Source: Lethocerus indicus (lineage: Eukaryota; Arthropoda; Insecta; Hemiptera; Belostomatidae). From it: a DNA stretch of 64,000 nt. Location: positions 22,276,246-22,340,245 of the forward strand of contig JACDQD010000006.1 of the NCBI GenBank assembly GCA_019843655.1. Reading direction: 5' to 3'. The notes below the pieces were generated by a model. The model had not been told where the DNA came from. It did not search any database and saw only the letters and a list, made by a program, of their open reading frames with translations. The translations under genes were made by a program, and so were the position numbers. Numbering within the stretch: the first letter of the stretch is position 1; each line of letters begins with the position of its first letter. Shown in pieces: positions 27,472 to 40,290 of this stretch.

Positions 27472-28142
27472 TGTGTTTTTCGGGACGTTGTTTGCCTTCT
27501 TTGGGTTTGGACGGAGTTTGTTAATCGGCTTAAGTCCTTGTCGGATTAGAGGTCAAATATATATTTCATCATACAACCGGTGACAACTATTAGGTTCTGA
27601 CTTCCAAATATATAACAGGAAGCCTATCTGGCATTGTGTATTTACGATCACAAAAGTTTTCATGTTGATCCAAAATTTATTGAAAAACTTTTATTAGTAG
27701 TAATCTAGTTAATGGGTATAAGTGCACCCAACGAAGTTTAGTTGAGTACATTTCCGCACCACACTCAGGCGGGCGCTAGTTAATCGGTGCAACCCCTATT
27801 AACCCCATTAACCGATTAACTAGCGCCCCTTGAGGGTGGTACGGAAATGGACTTAACTAAAGTTCGTTGGGTTTACCTGTACCGAAACGGTAACGCTCCC
27901 CTGAGAGTGGTGCGGAAATTTACTTGACTATGGTTGGTTGGGTGCACTTACACCGATAAACTAGCGACCCCCTGCGTGTGGTGCGAACGTGTACTCAACT
28001 AAAGTTCGTTGGGTTTACGTGCACCGAGACGCTACCGCTCCACTGAGGGTGGTGCGGAAATGTTCTTAACTAAAGTTCGTTGGGTGCACTTGCACCGATT
28101 AACTAGCGAGCAGCCGAAACCGGTCTAGCAAAAGACCAAACC
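27472..28142. mobile_element. Composite element with inverted ~70-bp monomers
   Basis: Begins with the module shared with 1035-1121. From 27569 a ~150-bp segment matches 52122-52275 (AACTATTAGGTT, GTATTTACGATCACAAAAGT, TTTATTGAAAAAC). Then come one forward and four reverse copies of a ~70-bp monomer containing CCAACGAACTTTAGTT, a CCGCACCACCCTCAGG-type stretch and GCGCTAGTTAATCGGT. It ends in the AGCCGAAACCGGTCTAGCAA core at 28110-28129. A mosaic of modules found separately elsewhere in the window. No coding capacity. Confidence 0.75.
27721..27880. repeat. Large palindrome of inverted monomers
   Basis: The forward monomer and the next, reversed one face each other across 22 bases. GCGCTAGTTAATCGGT at 27773-27788 pairs perfectly with ACCGATTAACTAGCGC at 27811-27826, and imperfect pairing continues for roughly 50 more bases on each side. 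Confidence 0.85.
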
Positions 28143-31100
28143 TAAGCTCAATGCGTTTTATAAGAAATGGGGGGGGATTATTATAATGGCAAATTACACT
28201 AAAATATATGTCGATACTATAGATATGTTGTGTTATCTTCACCTGTTGTTTTTCTATAAAGATTAATTTGCATAATTCAGAGATTTTTATTATTGTCAGC
28301 TGATGAATTCGCAGAAAATCTGGATAGTGGTTTGGTTGTAAAGGATTTTCATTGCGTGCATTTCACCGCTTTAAATCACTGGAGGGAGCCCCGGAGAAAA
28401 TATGTTTGGCAGGAGGAAAACTGCAAAATAAACGGAAAAGAGATTGAGTGGGGGTGGTGGGAGGTTACTGACAGGGAGAGAGAGAGAGAGTAAGGGGAAG
28501 AGAGCGTAGCGAATGCGGAAATGTAATCCCCTTTTGTACATCTGTGAAACTGTCCGATCGTCGGGGGGTGGTGGCGGTGGCGGGAGGCACCCCTTCTATA
28601 AAACGCGGTCAGGTCGGTCGCCCTCCGCATTTCCAATTATACAGCCCGTTTGGATTCCGATTGAGTTTTCCTCCAAACCCCCCCGATACCTGTTTAAACC
28701 GGGCACTGCAAAGATCCTATTAGCTGTCCAGATGATGGCGATTGAAATCCGGTCGCACACGTCGCCCCAGTATAAAGGTATTGGAAACTACGCGAGGTTA
28801 AATGTTAAACCTGATTTTCCACCGTACGGAATAGCGATTTCCCGATCGGCATTTTCAAAATTTAATCAGTATTACGATAACTAACAATACATATTACCGG
28901 GTAAATTAAGATACATTTTTTAAAAAAATATATAAAATATTCAGTCAAACGCTGGGTTTATTATATATTAATTTTTTTGGAGTTGGAAAAAATACATTCC
29001 GGATGAGCAATTGAAGAAAAAAATGTTACCACTTGCTACTATAGGAATTTCACGTCGACCGGAACTGATCGGTTTAGCTCCTTTCGAATGTTTAACGGTA
29101 CATTAGATAAGAACGTGTCCTAGGAATAATAAGGAATAAAATTATGTTTTGGGAGAGAGCTTGAAATACCGTGTTGACAGCACTCAACAACTGGACAGTG
29201 GAAACCAAACAAATATTAAGCTAGATTTAAGCCATCGAGCGAACGAATCTCCTTCGCCCTAAAAGGTTTACGGGTGAGGAATTCCGGACGCCCCACCTCA
29301 AGTCACCTCAAGACTCATTTTGCCTGTAGAAACAGACAGCAAACAGGAGATTTTCATAATTGTCATGCGGTTATAAAATGGTATGACAACCATTCCTGCC
29401 TACTTATTCGGTAAGCAAAATATAGTTAATTTAGGGTATTTGGAGGACTGATGGGTTTTGATATTTACCTACTATAAAGATTTGGTCATCGTCATTAGTA
29501 TTATTAAGAGATTACCGCGCTTTTGTTTAATAAAATCACAATGTTCAACTACTGTCTGTTAGATTCATGTCTAGCAATAGACAACTAGCATGGGGATGTG
29601 CTTTTTTGTGCTTTTTGTTGGTATTTTTTTATGATCTTATGATTATACTTCCAAATTAAAATTCTCTTTGTACTTTCAAGAATGTGCAGCGGTGTTGCCA
29701 TGCTAACAGGATGTTCTATCAGCAGCCGACATTCTAGCTTAAATTACCGCTCCTTTTAATTCGCTCATGCCATTTTCATTGAAATTATTTCTACCTTCGG
29801 AATCGCCAACTTTGCGAGACGAAATTTCTAAATGAGAAAAGTTTCCCGAATAATTTGTATGCTCAAATTCTCCGTATTTAAGATGATAGAATTTTCCGAA
29901 AGTCTGGGGGGGAGAAGATCAAAGAAGGAAAAGTCAGCGGAGAAGTTGATACTAAGCCAAGATTCCAACCAGGCAGTTAAAACAGGAGGAACAATAAATA
30001 TTTCTCTGAGAGGGATGAGGTTTCAATTTTTAAAGGAAGCGGGTCATTTTGGGGTCCGTTGGGCAAATAATTTATATTCGCGCTGCGATTTGGGAAACAA
30101 TGCGAAAAGCCGAACATTGGTTCTCAGCTTGCAGATTTACTGACTAACATATCCGGCCGAAGTTTGTACTCGAAACAGTAAATATCTTCCAGAATTTTCA
30201 AAGAATATTCCCCGGGGATTAGACACCGTGAAGAAGTATTTTATATGAAAAATGCCGTGCCCTTCTTTTCGCGAATGCGTTGGAAAGACAAAAGATTTAT
30301 TGAATACATGAATAAATCCCAATTACTTGGCTTTTGCAGTCCAGCCATCGCTAGTAGCATAGCTAGTGTCATCACTGTCATTATACTCCTACTCTAATCT
30401 ACGCGATGGATGTACACACCATTTTTTAGGTATGTTACTAACGGATCCTAGTGACGATCAGTTAAATTATGATTCAGAAAATAAATTAAAATAATAATTG
30501 ATACAAGAAAAATAAAAATGTAAATATTGGCTCATAAACCAGTTTAAAATGTATAAGTTTGTTGGATTAAAACATATTTTCAGTCAGTTGGTCCGATTAG
30601 TAATCTATCTGAATTAATTCGTTTCATTGTAGTATGTGAATGATCTAAAATATTTTCTTTTAAAATTTACACTAAAATATAATTTACGGGCTGAACAAAT
30701 TGTTCGGAAAATCGTAAAACTAGTTTTGCTGCCTTGTAAAAAAAATACTGAAACGATATTATACGACCGTTTTTCGTTGTACTTGGATTTAGAATAAATT
30801 TCCAGGGAAACTGTTGAATGCGCTCAGGTGAAACGCTCAGTGCGGACCGCCTTGGGCCAATTTAAATTGCAAAGCGCTCGGACAGGTATATGTGAGCCGG
30901 AATTTAAGAGTGTTGGTAGGCGAAAGGAAAAAAATGAGAGAAATAAAAGGGGAAAGAATGAAAGGGATCAATAGATGACAAAGAAAGAGTGTATTCATGA
31001 GGATAAATCAATGCAGTTGTTAATGTTTTGTAATATGTTTCCGCGTACTACTGAAGACTTCGAATAGTATGAAATACATGTTTGGTGGTCTGCGAGGCCA

Positions 31101-32293
31101 CCACCAACGTCATTTAATAAAACCTTCTGGAATAGTTCGTAATTCCAGCGTTTCTCTTGCAATGCCCCATTGATGAACTTTTTCAAATCCGAATACGATG
31201 AAGGCACACAGATCACACTCATTGGCAGGAAGCAAATTGATCGACTTTTATTGTTTGACACCATACACGTATTCGAAACAGCGAAAATTTTAATTTTCGT
31301 ATTCATAATATTCAGAAACTTCAGGAAACGAAAGCATTTGCAAGTAGTTAGAAATCAATGCTTCACAGAACAGTTTTGCAGCGCTAATCCTGTAGAGTAC
31401 TGTTTAAAAAATATACAATCCTTGCGCTCGTACTAACAATTAAATAGAGGCTTTGGTCTATCCGAAAACTCGCACAAAGCTGTTCTTTTTTTTGTGCCAG
31501 TAAATTAGAGTTTGGTATTTTGCCAAATGGGATAAGGTCTTTCAGAATGGACTGCAAGGAACTGGTAAGAATGTCGGACACTACGGTCGGAACGTTTTAT
31601 ATTTTATACGCGGTAAGCGCTGGATTTTCTGCAACTGTGAAGCTGCTTAAACACTTGTCGGCAATTTTAATATATTATAGTCTTTCCGCTATTTTTAAAT
31701 GAATATATATTCGACAAAGTAGTCAACAACTCAGGAGTTTCTAAATTCAGTCTAAGATTCTACAGTTCCAATCTAATTCCTTTGATTGCTATTGAGGGCT
31801 AGGTGCGATTCACCTTGAGGTCCGTTCTCGAACTTAATTCGATTTCCCGGTCCTCGAGTGTTAAATTCTAAAGTTAGTCCCGCCCAGAAGAACTACTCCC
31901 CTTTATATGTTGCTGCCAAGATGCCGCCCCCAACCAAAATGTGAACAACATAGAATAACAGTTCCGGTAGAATCGGAAAACGAGACACGGTTAGTATTTT
32001 AAATTTCAGATTTCCTAAGAAAAAGGGGAGATACACCTCAGTTCTTAGAAATTAATTCCTTTTATACACGTCCTGTGATGTTGCTCTGTATAACAGATAA
32101 AATTGATTATTGTATGCCTCTCAAATAATCTACCCTCCACACAGCCACCACCATGAGGCGACCACCAGGTGTTCCCCTGTTTAAAACGTTGCCCTACTGT
32201 CAGCGTGACAGCGCGCAATAGTATATCAATTATTCGAGGAAACTGGCAAAAACAAAAATGTAAACACTCCGGGGTACTTGTAAAATTGCGACG
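28143..32293. other. Gene-free, mostly AT-rich
   Basis: A GA/GGT-rich island at 28.4-28.9 kb gives a 123-codon frame rich in Gly, Ser and Pro with no domain. A 103-codon frame at 29832-30143 is also unrecognised. Nothing else stands out before the hAT MITE. Confidence 0.5.
28476..28490. repeat. (GA)n microsatellite
   Basis: Seven GA units before a GGT/GGC-rich stretch at about 28563-28588. Confidence 0.9.
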
Positions 32294-32301
32294 ATTTAGA
32301 G

Positions 32302-32476
32302 CCTAGATTCCCAAACTTTTTTTTTCTTATAGACGACTTTAAAAATTTTGCTGATTCCGATGGACCCCCTGCAGCTACATTTCTACCATAATCCCAAAAC
32401 TGGACACAAAAAATGTGAAGATTAGATCTAACTCGACCCCCGTCGAGACTCCCGTGGACCACTTTGGGAATCAATG
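32302..32476. mobile_element. hAT-type MITE with perfect 8-bp target duplication
   Basis: A 175-bp element flanked on both sides by ATTTAGAG (32294-32301 and 32477-32484). The ends are inverted: left CCTAGATTCCCAAACTTT, right (reversed) CATTGATTCCCAAAGTGG. Eight-bp duplications and TTCCCAAACTTT-type termini are typical of hAT transposons (family knowledge). No open frame encodes transposase, so it is a deletion derivative moved in trans. The 82-residue minus-strand frame across it is not protein-like. Confidence 0.85.
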
Positions 32477-32484
32477 ATTTAGAG

Positions 32485-35400
32485 AAACCAGTTTAATATA
32501 AAATTAGTCTAATACAGAAAGTAAACAGTTTGACGTAAGTTGAAATAACAGATTTCCGGTCTAGAAATTTATATCTGAAAATTTGAATTATATTGAACAA
32601 CTGAAGAACTCGAGCAGCCCGTTCTGTGTCCCTATTACTCATTTTAAGCGCCCAATATTTATCTTTTTTTAACAAAGTTTTTATAAAAAAAAAGGACGAA
32701 TCCTCCTAGCGGGAGACGCGTGGGCGGTACACAACGTCTCCTACTCGGAGATTGGGAACAGGGGGCGTAGAGAAAAAAAATCGTGAAAGAGAAACACTGT
32801 AGCCGAAACTGAACAAATATTGACTCGTGGGGGGGGGGGGGGTTGGGTTAGGCGGGCACCCGGGGAAAAGGACCGTTATAAGTTCACGGGCCTCTTCGCC
32901 TTCGTCATATTTTTTCTCTCGAAAGTGAAATCGCCCCCATAATTTACTGCCTTTTCATGAAACCGATTACCAGCTCGATGGGAAAAAAGAGGTGCCCAAG
33001 TGTACCACGAGGGCAGGCGGCGAAGCCATAGGCCTTCTAAATAATGGAAATTTCTAACAGATCCAATCCGTATTGTCGTTAGCCTAAACGGCCTTCAAGA
33101 CCCGTATTATAACACGGGAATCAAAAATTGAATAGAAATTTCGAAACAGTTACAAAATAATGTTTTGACAGCGCCTATTTACAGCCAATCAATCGTAAGA
33201 ATTGAAAAAAGTGAAAATAAATATTTCCATAGAAAACGTTTTCATTTCTTGGATATTATATCAACGTTGAATGACATGAAGTTAATAGAATTGACGAAAT
33301 GGAAGTGCCTTCTAGTACAGAATCCCTCTGATACGATTACAGCTAATAATAGCCCATAAATTATGCTCGCCAAGACAATAAAATACTGATACTGGCATTG
33401 AACGTCAAACATGCCATGGGACTAGATGACAGAGCTAATATATCCGGACAGCTAAGAGAGACACAATAAAGACAAATAAATTAGATTCCGTTAGTCTATT
33501 TTTAGGGTTGTCACCAATAACTAGCCATTAATAGTTAAATAAATAGCCCAAATAATATGATGTCCCTGCAATTAATCGTAGGTTTTTTAAATTATCATTT
33601 GATGTTTATTATTACAGATGATCCCCAAGAAGACATCGGGTATGCGATAATACAAAAAAATTAATTTATATATAAAAAAAGGTATATCACACTGAATAAA
33701 CGAATATACGAATATACACTAAATATTAATAACATATAGTATTACAAATATTATAATGCTCCTAGTTACAAATAAACGCATATTTGTTTCTGCAGTTTAA
33801 GAAATTCACAACTGAACGACTTTCAATTAACCAAATGTCACCAGTTTAGCGCCTGCACAAACTGCAGAGGAAAACGAATAATTTTCATGATAATTTAAGG
33901 AGTATTATCTACACGCATTGAATCTGATCACACACAGCGTATTTCACTTAACTGTAATGCAAATTCAGACAGATTTGATTACAGACTACAGAGTTGAAAT
34001 ATACGCCCGCAATAACAGTATATCTCTACTCCATAGTCGTGAAGAATACGAAATGTGCTTTTGCACTCAAGTTTAACTGAAATACTTAAATCTTTTGGCA
34101 TATTAGTATTATTAACTAGTTCGACAATATAGTCAACTTATTATAATATATAGGAATTGCGAGGATCTGTGCGAATACTATTTATGAACTTTTTCCGAGA
34201 AACATGAACGTATTAAAATATGCATTGGTAAAGAGCTTGCTTTTTATTTGGTCGAGACCTGTAAACGCGTCTCGTGGACGATCGTCGCACGTGGCCTGTA
34301 AGGCCAGTTGCGTGCATTACGAATTTTTCACGAAAATACATTCTAAACTGTGGCTTTCGACGGATCCGAGTCTATTTTCATTTTTGTGTATATTATATTG
34401 GAACACGTGAAAACAGTAAGCCGGTAAAATCACGTTAAACCTCATGAAGTAATGTACAATTGCATTATAAATCGACATTGGACATTGGCGGTACATGATA
34501 CTACACACTAATCAAAAAATAACGCATTATTTCATATAATAGGATTTTCAGTCTGATTAATTAAAATTATCCCATTACTTGGGCCAACAATAAAATATAT
34601 TGACGTTTGACAACGTCAATTTCTAACAGATTCATTACCTATATTTGACAGTTTTGCAAATGTAAATACAAAAACGTAATGATTTCACCTAATCCTTCCA
34701 GCTTAGTTTATATGCATAGATATCGTAAGTAGTTCTAGAAAAAATATTTGAATTAGCTTACCTGTTACGCTGAGCAGCGACATGGTTGTCCGAGTGTCGA
34801 TTGGCGGCTCGTTAACTTCTCAAATCCCAACCGGTCCAATCGCCTCTCTTAAATCCTCTCCTCCACCGCCATTCTGAATTCAAACACGTAACTCCAGTTA
34901 CTAACGTCCACTCGAGCGTGCATACGAATATAAATGTACAAATATTCGGGTCGAATTAAAACTAAACAATTCTTGCCGCGAAACAAGAACGGACGCGGTC
35001 CTAAGGGGAAACAACTCGCGTTTCGAAAAGGCAATTGTATCTTGAGATTGGTATTGGACGAGCTTGTGTCGGGCGGCGAAGCCCCTCTGGCCCCGAGTCG
35101 GGGAGCGCTACTCGCCGCGTATAGAGGAACGGGGCACACACCGCCCCCGCCGCCCCCACCGCACAGACCGCCCCCCACCATTTCAAACCGGCCCTATAAG
35201 GGCGCAGGTGCCGGCGCTGGGCGGACTCTTCGAAACGAATTTCATCCGAAAAACACCCCTCGCAAAGATTAATCGGACCCGTCTTTTTCTCTTTTTTTTT
35301 GGCTCGCTCTCGTGGATAAAAAGGAACCGGCCGAGGGACCTTCGTCCATCGAAATTCGTTATTCTGGAAATTTGCGAAAATTAATGCCGCCCCGGTGAAA

Positions 35401-38299
35401 TATTCTGAGCGCCGATGAACGTCCCAATTGACTCCTCGATAAGTACACAGAAAAACCCGCAGCGAAGTGAGTAATCTGTAACGTTGTGAAATTTAATAAC
35501 CGGCACTTTCAGTCTAAATATCTGAAAGACGGAATGATTAAACGTTACATTATAACTCACTGTTACGCCGTATTCGGGCTAACAATATTAATACCAATAT
35601 TCGAATGACTTTTCGCTCAAATTAAAGTTTCAATTATTTTAAAAGCTATTGGTATGATAAATAAGCAGTTCGGAAGAATTGAATATTAAAAAAAATCATT
35701 TTGATATTACTCTGTGCCATTTAATTTTAAAAAACCTGTATCGGGGTGCTCGAATATTCGGATTATCAAAAGCCGTAGCTTTTACCCGGGTCCCATGCTA
35801 AATTTTCCCGGCCAAATTAAATGACGGGACGAAAACGGAAATCCGAAATTGTTCCAGCGTAGGATCAAATTAGCGGGTGGGGATAGAAGATTGCAAGAGT
35901 GACGTCATGTCATCTATTCCCAAGTATTTATAGTGGGATAAGGGAGTATATCACGGGGGTGATTTTCCGTCGTCTCCGGGTAATTTATTACACTAAGTTC
36001 GTCCTGTCGATACCGTCACTATTCGGTTAGCGACTGCTACTGTAACAATTAATTTTCGATTGTAGTTACAGATAGTCGGTAACCATTCCACTGTCAACTA
36101 CAAAGTGACGGTGCTAAAAAGATTCTCCAAAGTCAACAGATAGCATCAAGAGTACTATGCCAACTACTTCTGCGCTATTGCAGAAGTTCGGTAAAAAAGA
36201 GACACGAATTTACCCAGCGATAATTTAGACGTTGAATTTCCAAAAAATATGTCAAATAGTATAAACGACCGAAACCGCCCCCATTTCCCATTCGTGTGTC
36301 CACCGACTTCGAATAGAGAGATACGTGACCCCGAGTAGGGGAGAGGTAACGCGTCAAATAATTCATTCAGCGGGCACTGCCTACATTGGCGCGAATGCGA
36401 GACGCTGCACAATCAAAGAAGGAATGCATAATGCGGGCGGCGGTTAAACGCGGATAAGATGAGAAGATCCCAATTCAGAGGGGATGCTCGTACCGAGAGA
36501 GGAAGAGTGATTAATTGGCCTTGAGCAAACTGCTTGCTTCCAATTTCCGGATTGGTTTGAATAATATAAGAGCCTGGAAGAAAAGCCTTGCGTAGAACAC
36601 TAAGAATAAGTGCCGACCTATTCAACATCGGCGAGTTAATAAACTTTAGATAATTCCCTAGTTTAATACTACTACTCTGCAATTTAGAATAACTTAGTAA
36701 TAATAAGTAACACTGAATAATTTAGTGTTAGAATATTAATAGTAACAATATCTTCATCAAGAACGAACTTATAGCACTATTGTTGACACACTAAACTAGA
36801 TAAAATTTACAGTCCACATACCAATTGGTTTACCGTTGTGGAATCGACAATGAAGGGGTTCGACAAAATGAAAAATTGTTGTGAGACACCCGGACTCTTG
36901 TTTTTCCCAAGAATTTTGCTACATAATTGGTTTATCGTGTTAAATGAATTTGAAATAAAATGTCCTTCAGAATTTTTAATAAACGCAAATTCTAATCGGT
37001 GCGATGAGAAATTTTTGTCATAAATATTCGGCGAGTTTACAATAGTAATTTCGGAAATTAAAATCGAATGAAGTGCGAAATTATTTAATGGTCTCCTTTC
37101 TGCTTTCATATCTCTTTGCCCCCGATAGGCGTATCGTCGGTCCTTTCCATTGGCATTGTTCCCGGAGAGGGCATTAGGAGGATTTTTAAAAGGGCGCCGA
37201 TGTCTTATACGTTAATCCATTCTTTTCCCAATAAAGTGATTCGAAAAAAGAAAACCTTAGGCACCAGAGAGGAGCTATACGGTTGCGATAATGCTAAAAC
37301 GTTTTTATTAATATATTCTTTCCTATGCGGTATCAATCTATTCGAGAAATAGCTAATAATATATTTTTATCGAAAGTGTTCAACTTAAATTTCAGATTCG
37401 AATGCGTTGTTCGATCTCACTCGACAGAAACATGATTCAGCGGTAATTGGGTTTTAACAACAACAACCATTAATGGGGTGGAGGGGGTGTCAGCGTAAAT
37501 GTTCTAAGAGTATAATTTGGAGTATATATTAGTATTTCTTTCTTCGATATTAGTAGAAGAAATAAGATGTTTGTTATTAGTGTGAAGAACAGTATATTCA
37601 TAAGTCGCTTTTGTCCATGAGCTACAGCCACCGTTTGAGTACGGATTGTAATATTACATGCTTATTCAAGAAACGTGTGTTCGCGATTTCTTTTGTAACA
37701 TAAAAAACATTGATTGAAAGCATTGAATACAAAAAAAGCGGGCTCTTCGTGACACGGATTTAAATGTTGAAAGAAAACCGCGCTTAAAGGTTTCGCCCTG
37801 GTATGAATGAAGCCGGAGCGTTCCAGACTACTGGGGCAGTCATAGTCGGTTTCGGTTTAGGGAAACCTTAGTAAGAACAAGAAAACTCACGAAAATGAGC
37901 ACGGCTTTATGACCAAGGGAAGAATATCCACTCATGCGATGAAACACAAAAATTATGCTGCGAAAAAATGACATTCTAATGTTTTTCATGATATTGTAAC
38001 GTGCATTCATTGTTATCCTATATATAGTCCCAAATATCTAAGGGCCTATCCGTTGGCACTCTTATTAATCGAATGAAGTTATAGGAATTATCGCTATATT
38101 TATAGAAATCTGACAGTTCTAGGCCAAAGTATGCGACAAGAAACAGCGGCACGAGTATTATTCATCAAATTCAGTGAAACTAGGGAGAAATGTTAACGAA
38201 CACTGTATTCGTAAAATGCATTTCGTACGGGAAATGTCAGGTCGTGTATATCATTAACAGGGCAATACATGGAGGTATAGCCGTGGTATTCATTCAAAA
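32485..38299. other. Gene-free with GC-rich islands
   Basis: Islands at 32.7-33.1, 34.8-35.5 and 35.75-36.5 kb and a poly-G run of about 14 near 32829-32842. Overlapping frames on both strands around 34.85-35.4 kb reflect composition (CCGCCCCC-type runs). No exon was recognised. Confidence 0.5.
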
Positions 38300-39900
38300 A
38301 AGGGGAAAACGCCGCGTAGTAGACGTCCGGGCGTAGTGAGAGAGAGAGAGAAGCGTGGGCGCGGGACTACCGCAAGATGCCACATTTGAGTTTGGAGCCA
38401 CAACCCCCCGTAGTAGGGTCGATGCCCCACGTCCACGGTACCGGTACACGCTCCCCGCTTCCACTCGACCCCAACCTTATCACCCTCGCGATTGTTATCG
38501 ATTAAAAACGCGGCCGCTTACACGAGGGAAGATAAACTATCACTGACTGGAGACCGGCTCGTCCTATATTTATCCGGACCTACATCGGAGTTATTAAATC
38601 GGTGCTATTTGTTCGGTCCCGGTCCCGGTGCGGCCGCAGAATGCATTGAACGTTGGCAAGTATAGGACGTGTGACACTCCGTTTATACGAGCCGATAATA
38701 GCGGGGCCGGCGGCGACGTCGTCGTCATTCAGGACAAAATCGTTACGTCCGAAGCCTGCACTTAGACTAAACCGTAATACGAAGAGTCAATAAACTGTAC
38801 CGAACTGTTCCTTTACGGATACCTGAAATCTAATCTAGTCGTTCGGTGGAAATACTACGAGGTACTACGAGGATTGATACCGGGGAAGGGGCTACAGCTA
38901 CTTGGCCGATGTAAGTAAGCATAAAGTATAACCTGGGCTCGTTATCCTGTTGTGCAGAGCGTCGAGGGAAGACAGTGACAGCGTCATAGAACAAAAACAA
39001 ACACTGGTAGACACAGCGGACACAACTGAACGTGTGCGCCTCACAGACAGAACGAAAGATAAGTAGACGGAGATATAGAGAATGACAGAAAGAGAAAGAG
39101 ATGGAGAGAGCGAGACGGATAGAGCACTATCGAAGACCGAGCTGGCGAGTGTTACCGGAGCTCTTCTAAAGTCGGCGTAGACTGTGACTGTGGTGTAATT
39201 AGTAGTAGTGTTGTGATGGGAGTGTGTGTGTGGCGGTGTGAGTGGGTGTGGGGCCGCTCCGACACCAGCCACGAGCACATGCAGCCTGCGCCATTACTGG
39301 GCTCCCCCGGCGGCCCGGGTGGAGGGGGCGGCCAGCGTGACGTCACTGTCATAGCAACGGGGGGCGGGGGCGGGAGCGGGGGCGGCACGGTACGCTCCCG
39401 GCCGAGTGTGTGCCCGCGGGGGCAGGGGGGGCCCTCCACCAATGCCTCCTGTATCCCGCACCCCGCCGCCTCCGGCTGATCAATAGCGGGCCCCGTGACG
39501 TCACGGGGCTCCCTCTCGCTCCGCAGTCTGGCCGCCCCCCAGCGTCATCTATACGGCCCCCGTCACAACTACGCTCCCTCTACCTATAATTACTATATAG
39601 GTTAGCGGGCTAGCGGCGGCGGCTCTCTCTCTCCGCCTCCGCCTCCGCCTCCGCGGCCCGCCGTTATTGATTCCTCACGCCTTTTGCCGGCTCGTTTGAA
39701 AAGTTAAAAACCGGCTAATTCGCGATAACCCCCGGTGGGGGTCGACTGCGGAGTGTTGAAGACTCTGGAAAAGCCGACTAATCTTGGCCGACCTTTTCCG
39801 ACTCCTCCTACACTCACTACCCGCTCTGCTCCCGTTCTCACCTCTACTCCTTACCCACATCGAATAAAAATTCAATCCCCCTGGCTCTTACCCATGTATA
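38300..39900. promoter_or_regulatory. GC-rich island with two CRE palindromes
   Basis: The most GC- and CpG-rich stretch of the window. It has perfect TGACGTCA sites at 39338-39345 and 39496-39503. The first is followed by GTCATAGCAACGG, an RFX/X-box-like half site; the second is inside the 18-bp palindrome CCCCGTGACGTCACGGGG. There is a CTCCGC tandem at 39631-39654 and GA tracts at 38339-38352. TCAGTT on the minus strand (about 39032-39027) resembles an arthropod initiator. Open frames here are Gly/Pro/Arg- or Ser/Leu-rich artefacts of composition. A promoter or enhancer for an unseen transcript is likely; its strand is unknown. Confidence 0.45.
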
Positions 39901-40214
39901 GAGATATGTTAAGCACATATAATCGCGCGTATGATAAATATTTTCATAGTAATTCGGAAATATTGATATATACGTATGCGTGGATATGTAACTATAAACG
40001 AACTTTGAATATCGAATAGAATAGGAAAAGAGATATATTGTCATATTACGGTATTATCTAAAAGACCATTTGATTCTGTTCCTTCTGTTATTTTACCGCA
40101 TTTACATTTAAATTATTTATGTCTGGATATTTATCCTTTGGGCACACATATTATAGTTATTTCATTGTTATGAAAGCATTTTGATTTATGTAACTGCAAT
40201 TTGCAATCAGAGTT

Positions 40215-40290
40215 AAAAGATTGCAGGCTAGATTCGAACTGCACCATTCTTCAATCTATGCCAACTCTCTGACACTGAGCTACAAATACA
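40215..40290 (-). repeat. Degenerate tRNA-derived (SINE-like) sequence
   Basis: On the minus strand TGTAGCTCAGTGTCAGAGAG resembles a pol III A box and D arm, followed 30-40 bases later by a B-box-like AGTTCGAATCT. The anticodon and T stems do not pair properly and no acceptor stem is visible, so it is not an intact tRNA gene. Confidence 0.4.

Noticed and set aside
38898..39479. Overlapping 88-126 codon frames on both strands
   Set aside because: Gly/Pro or Ser/Leu runs explained by the GC-rich and GA-rich composition; no family recognised on either strand.
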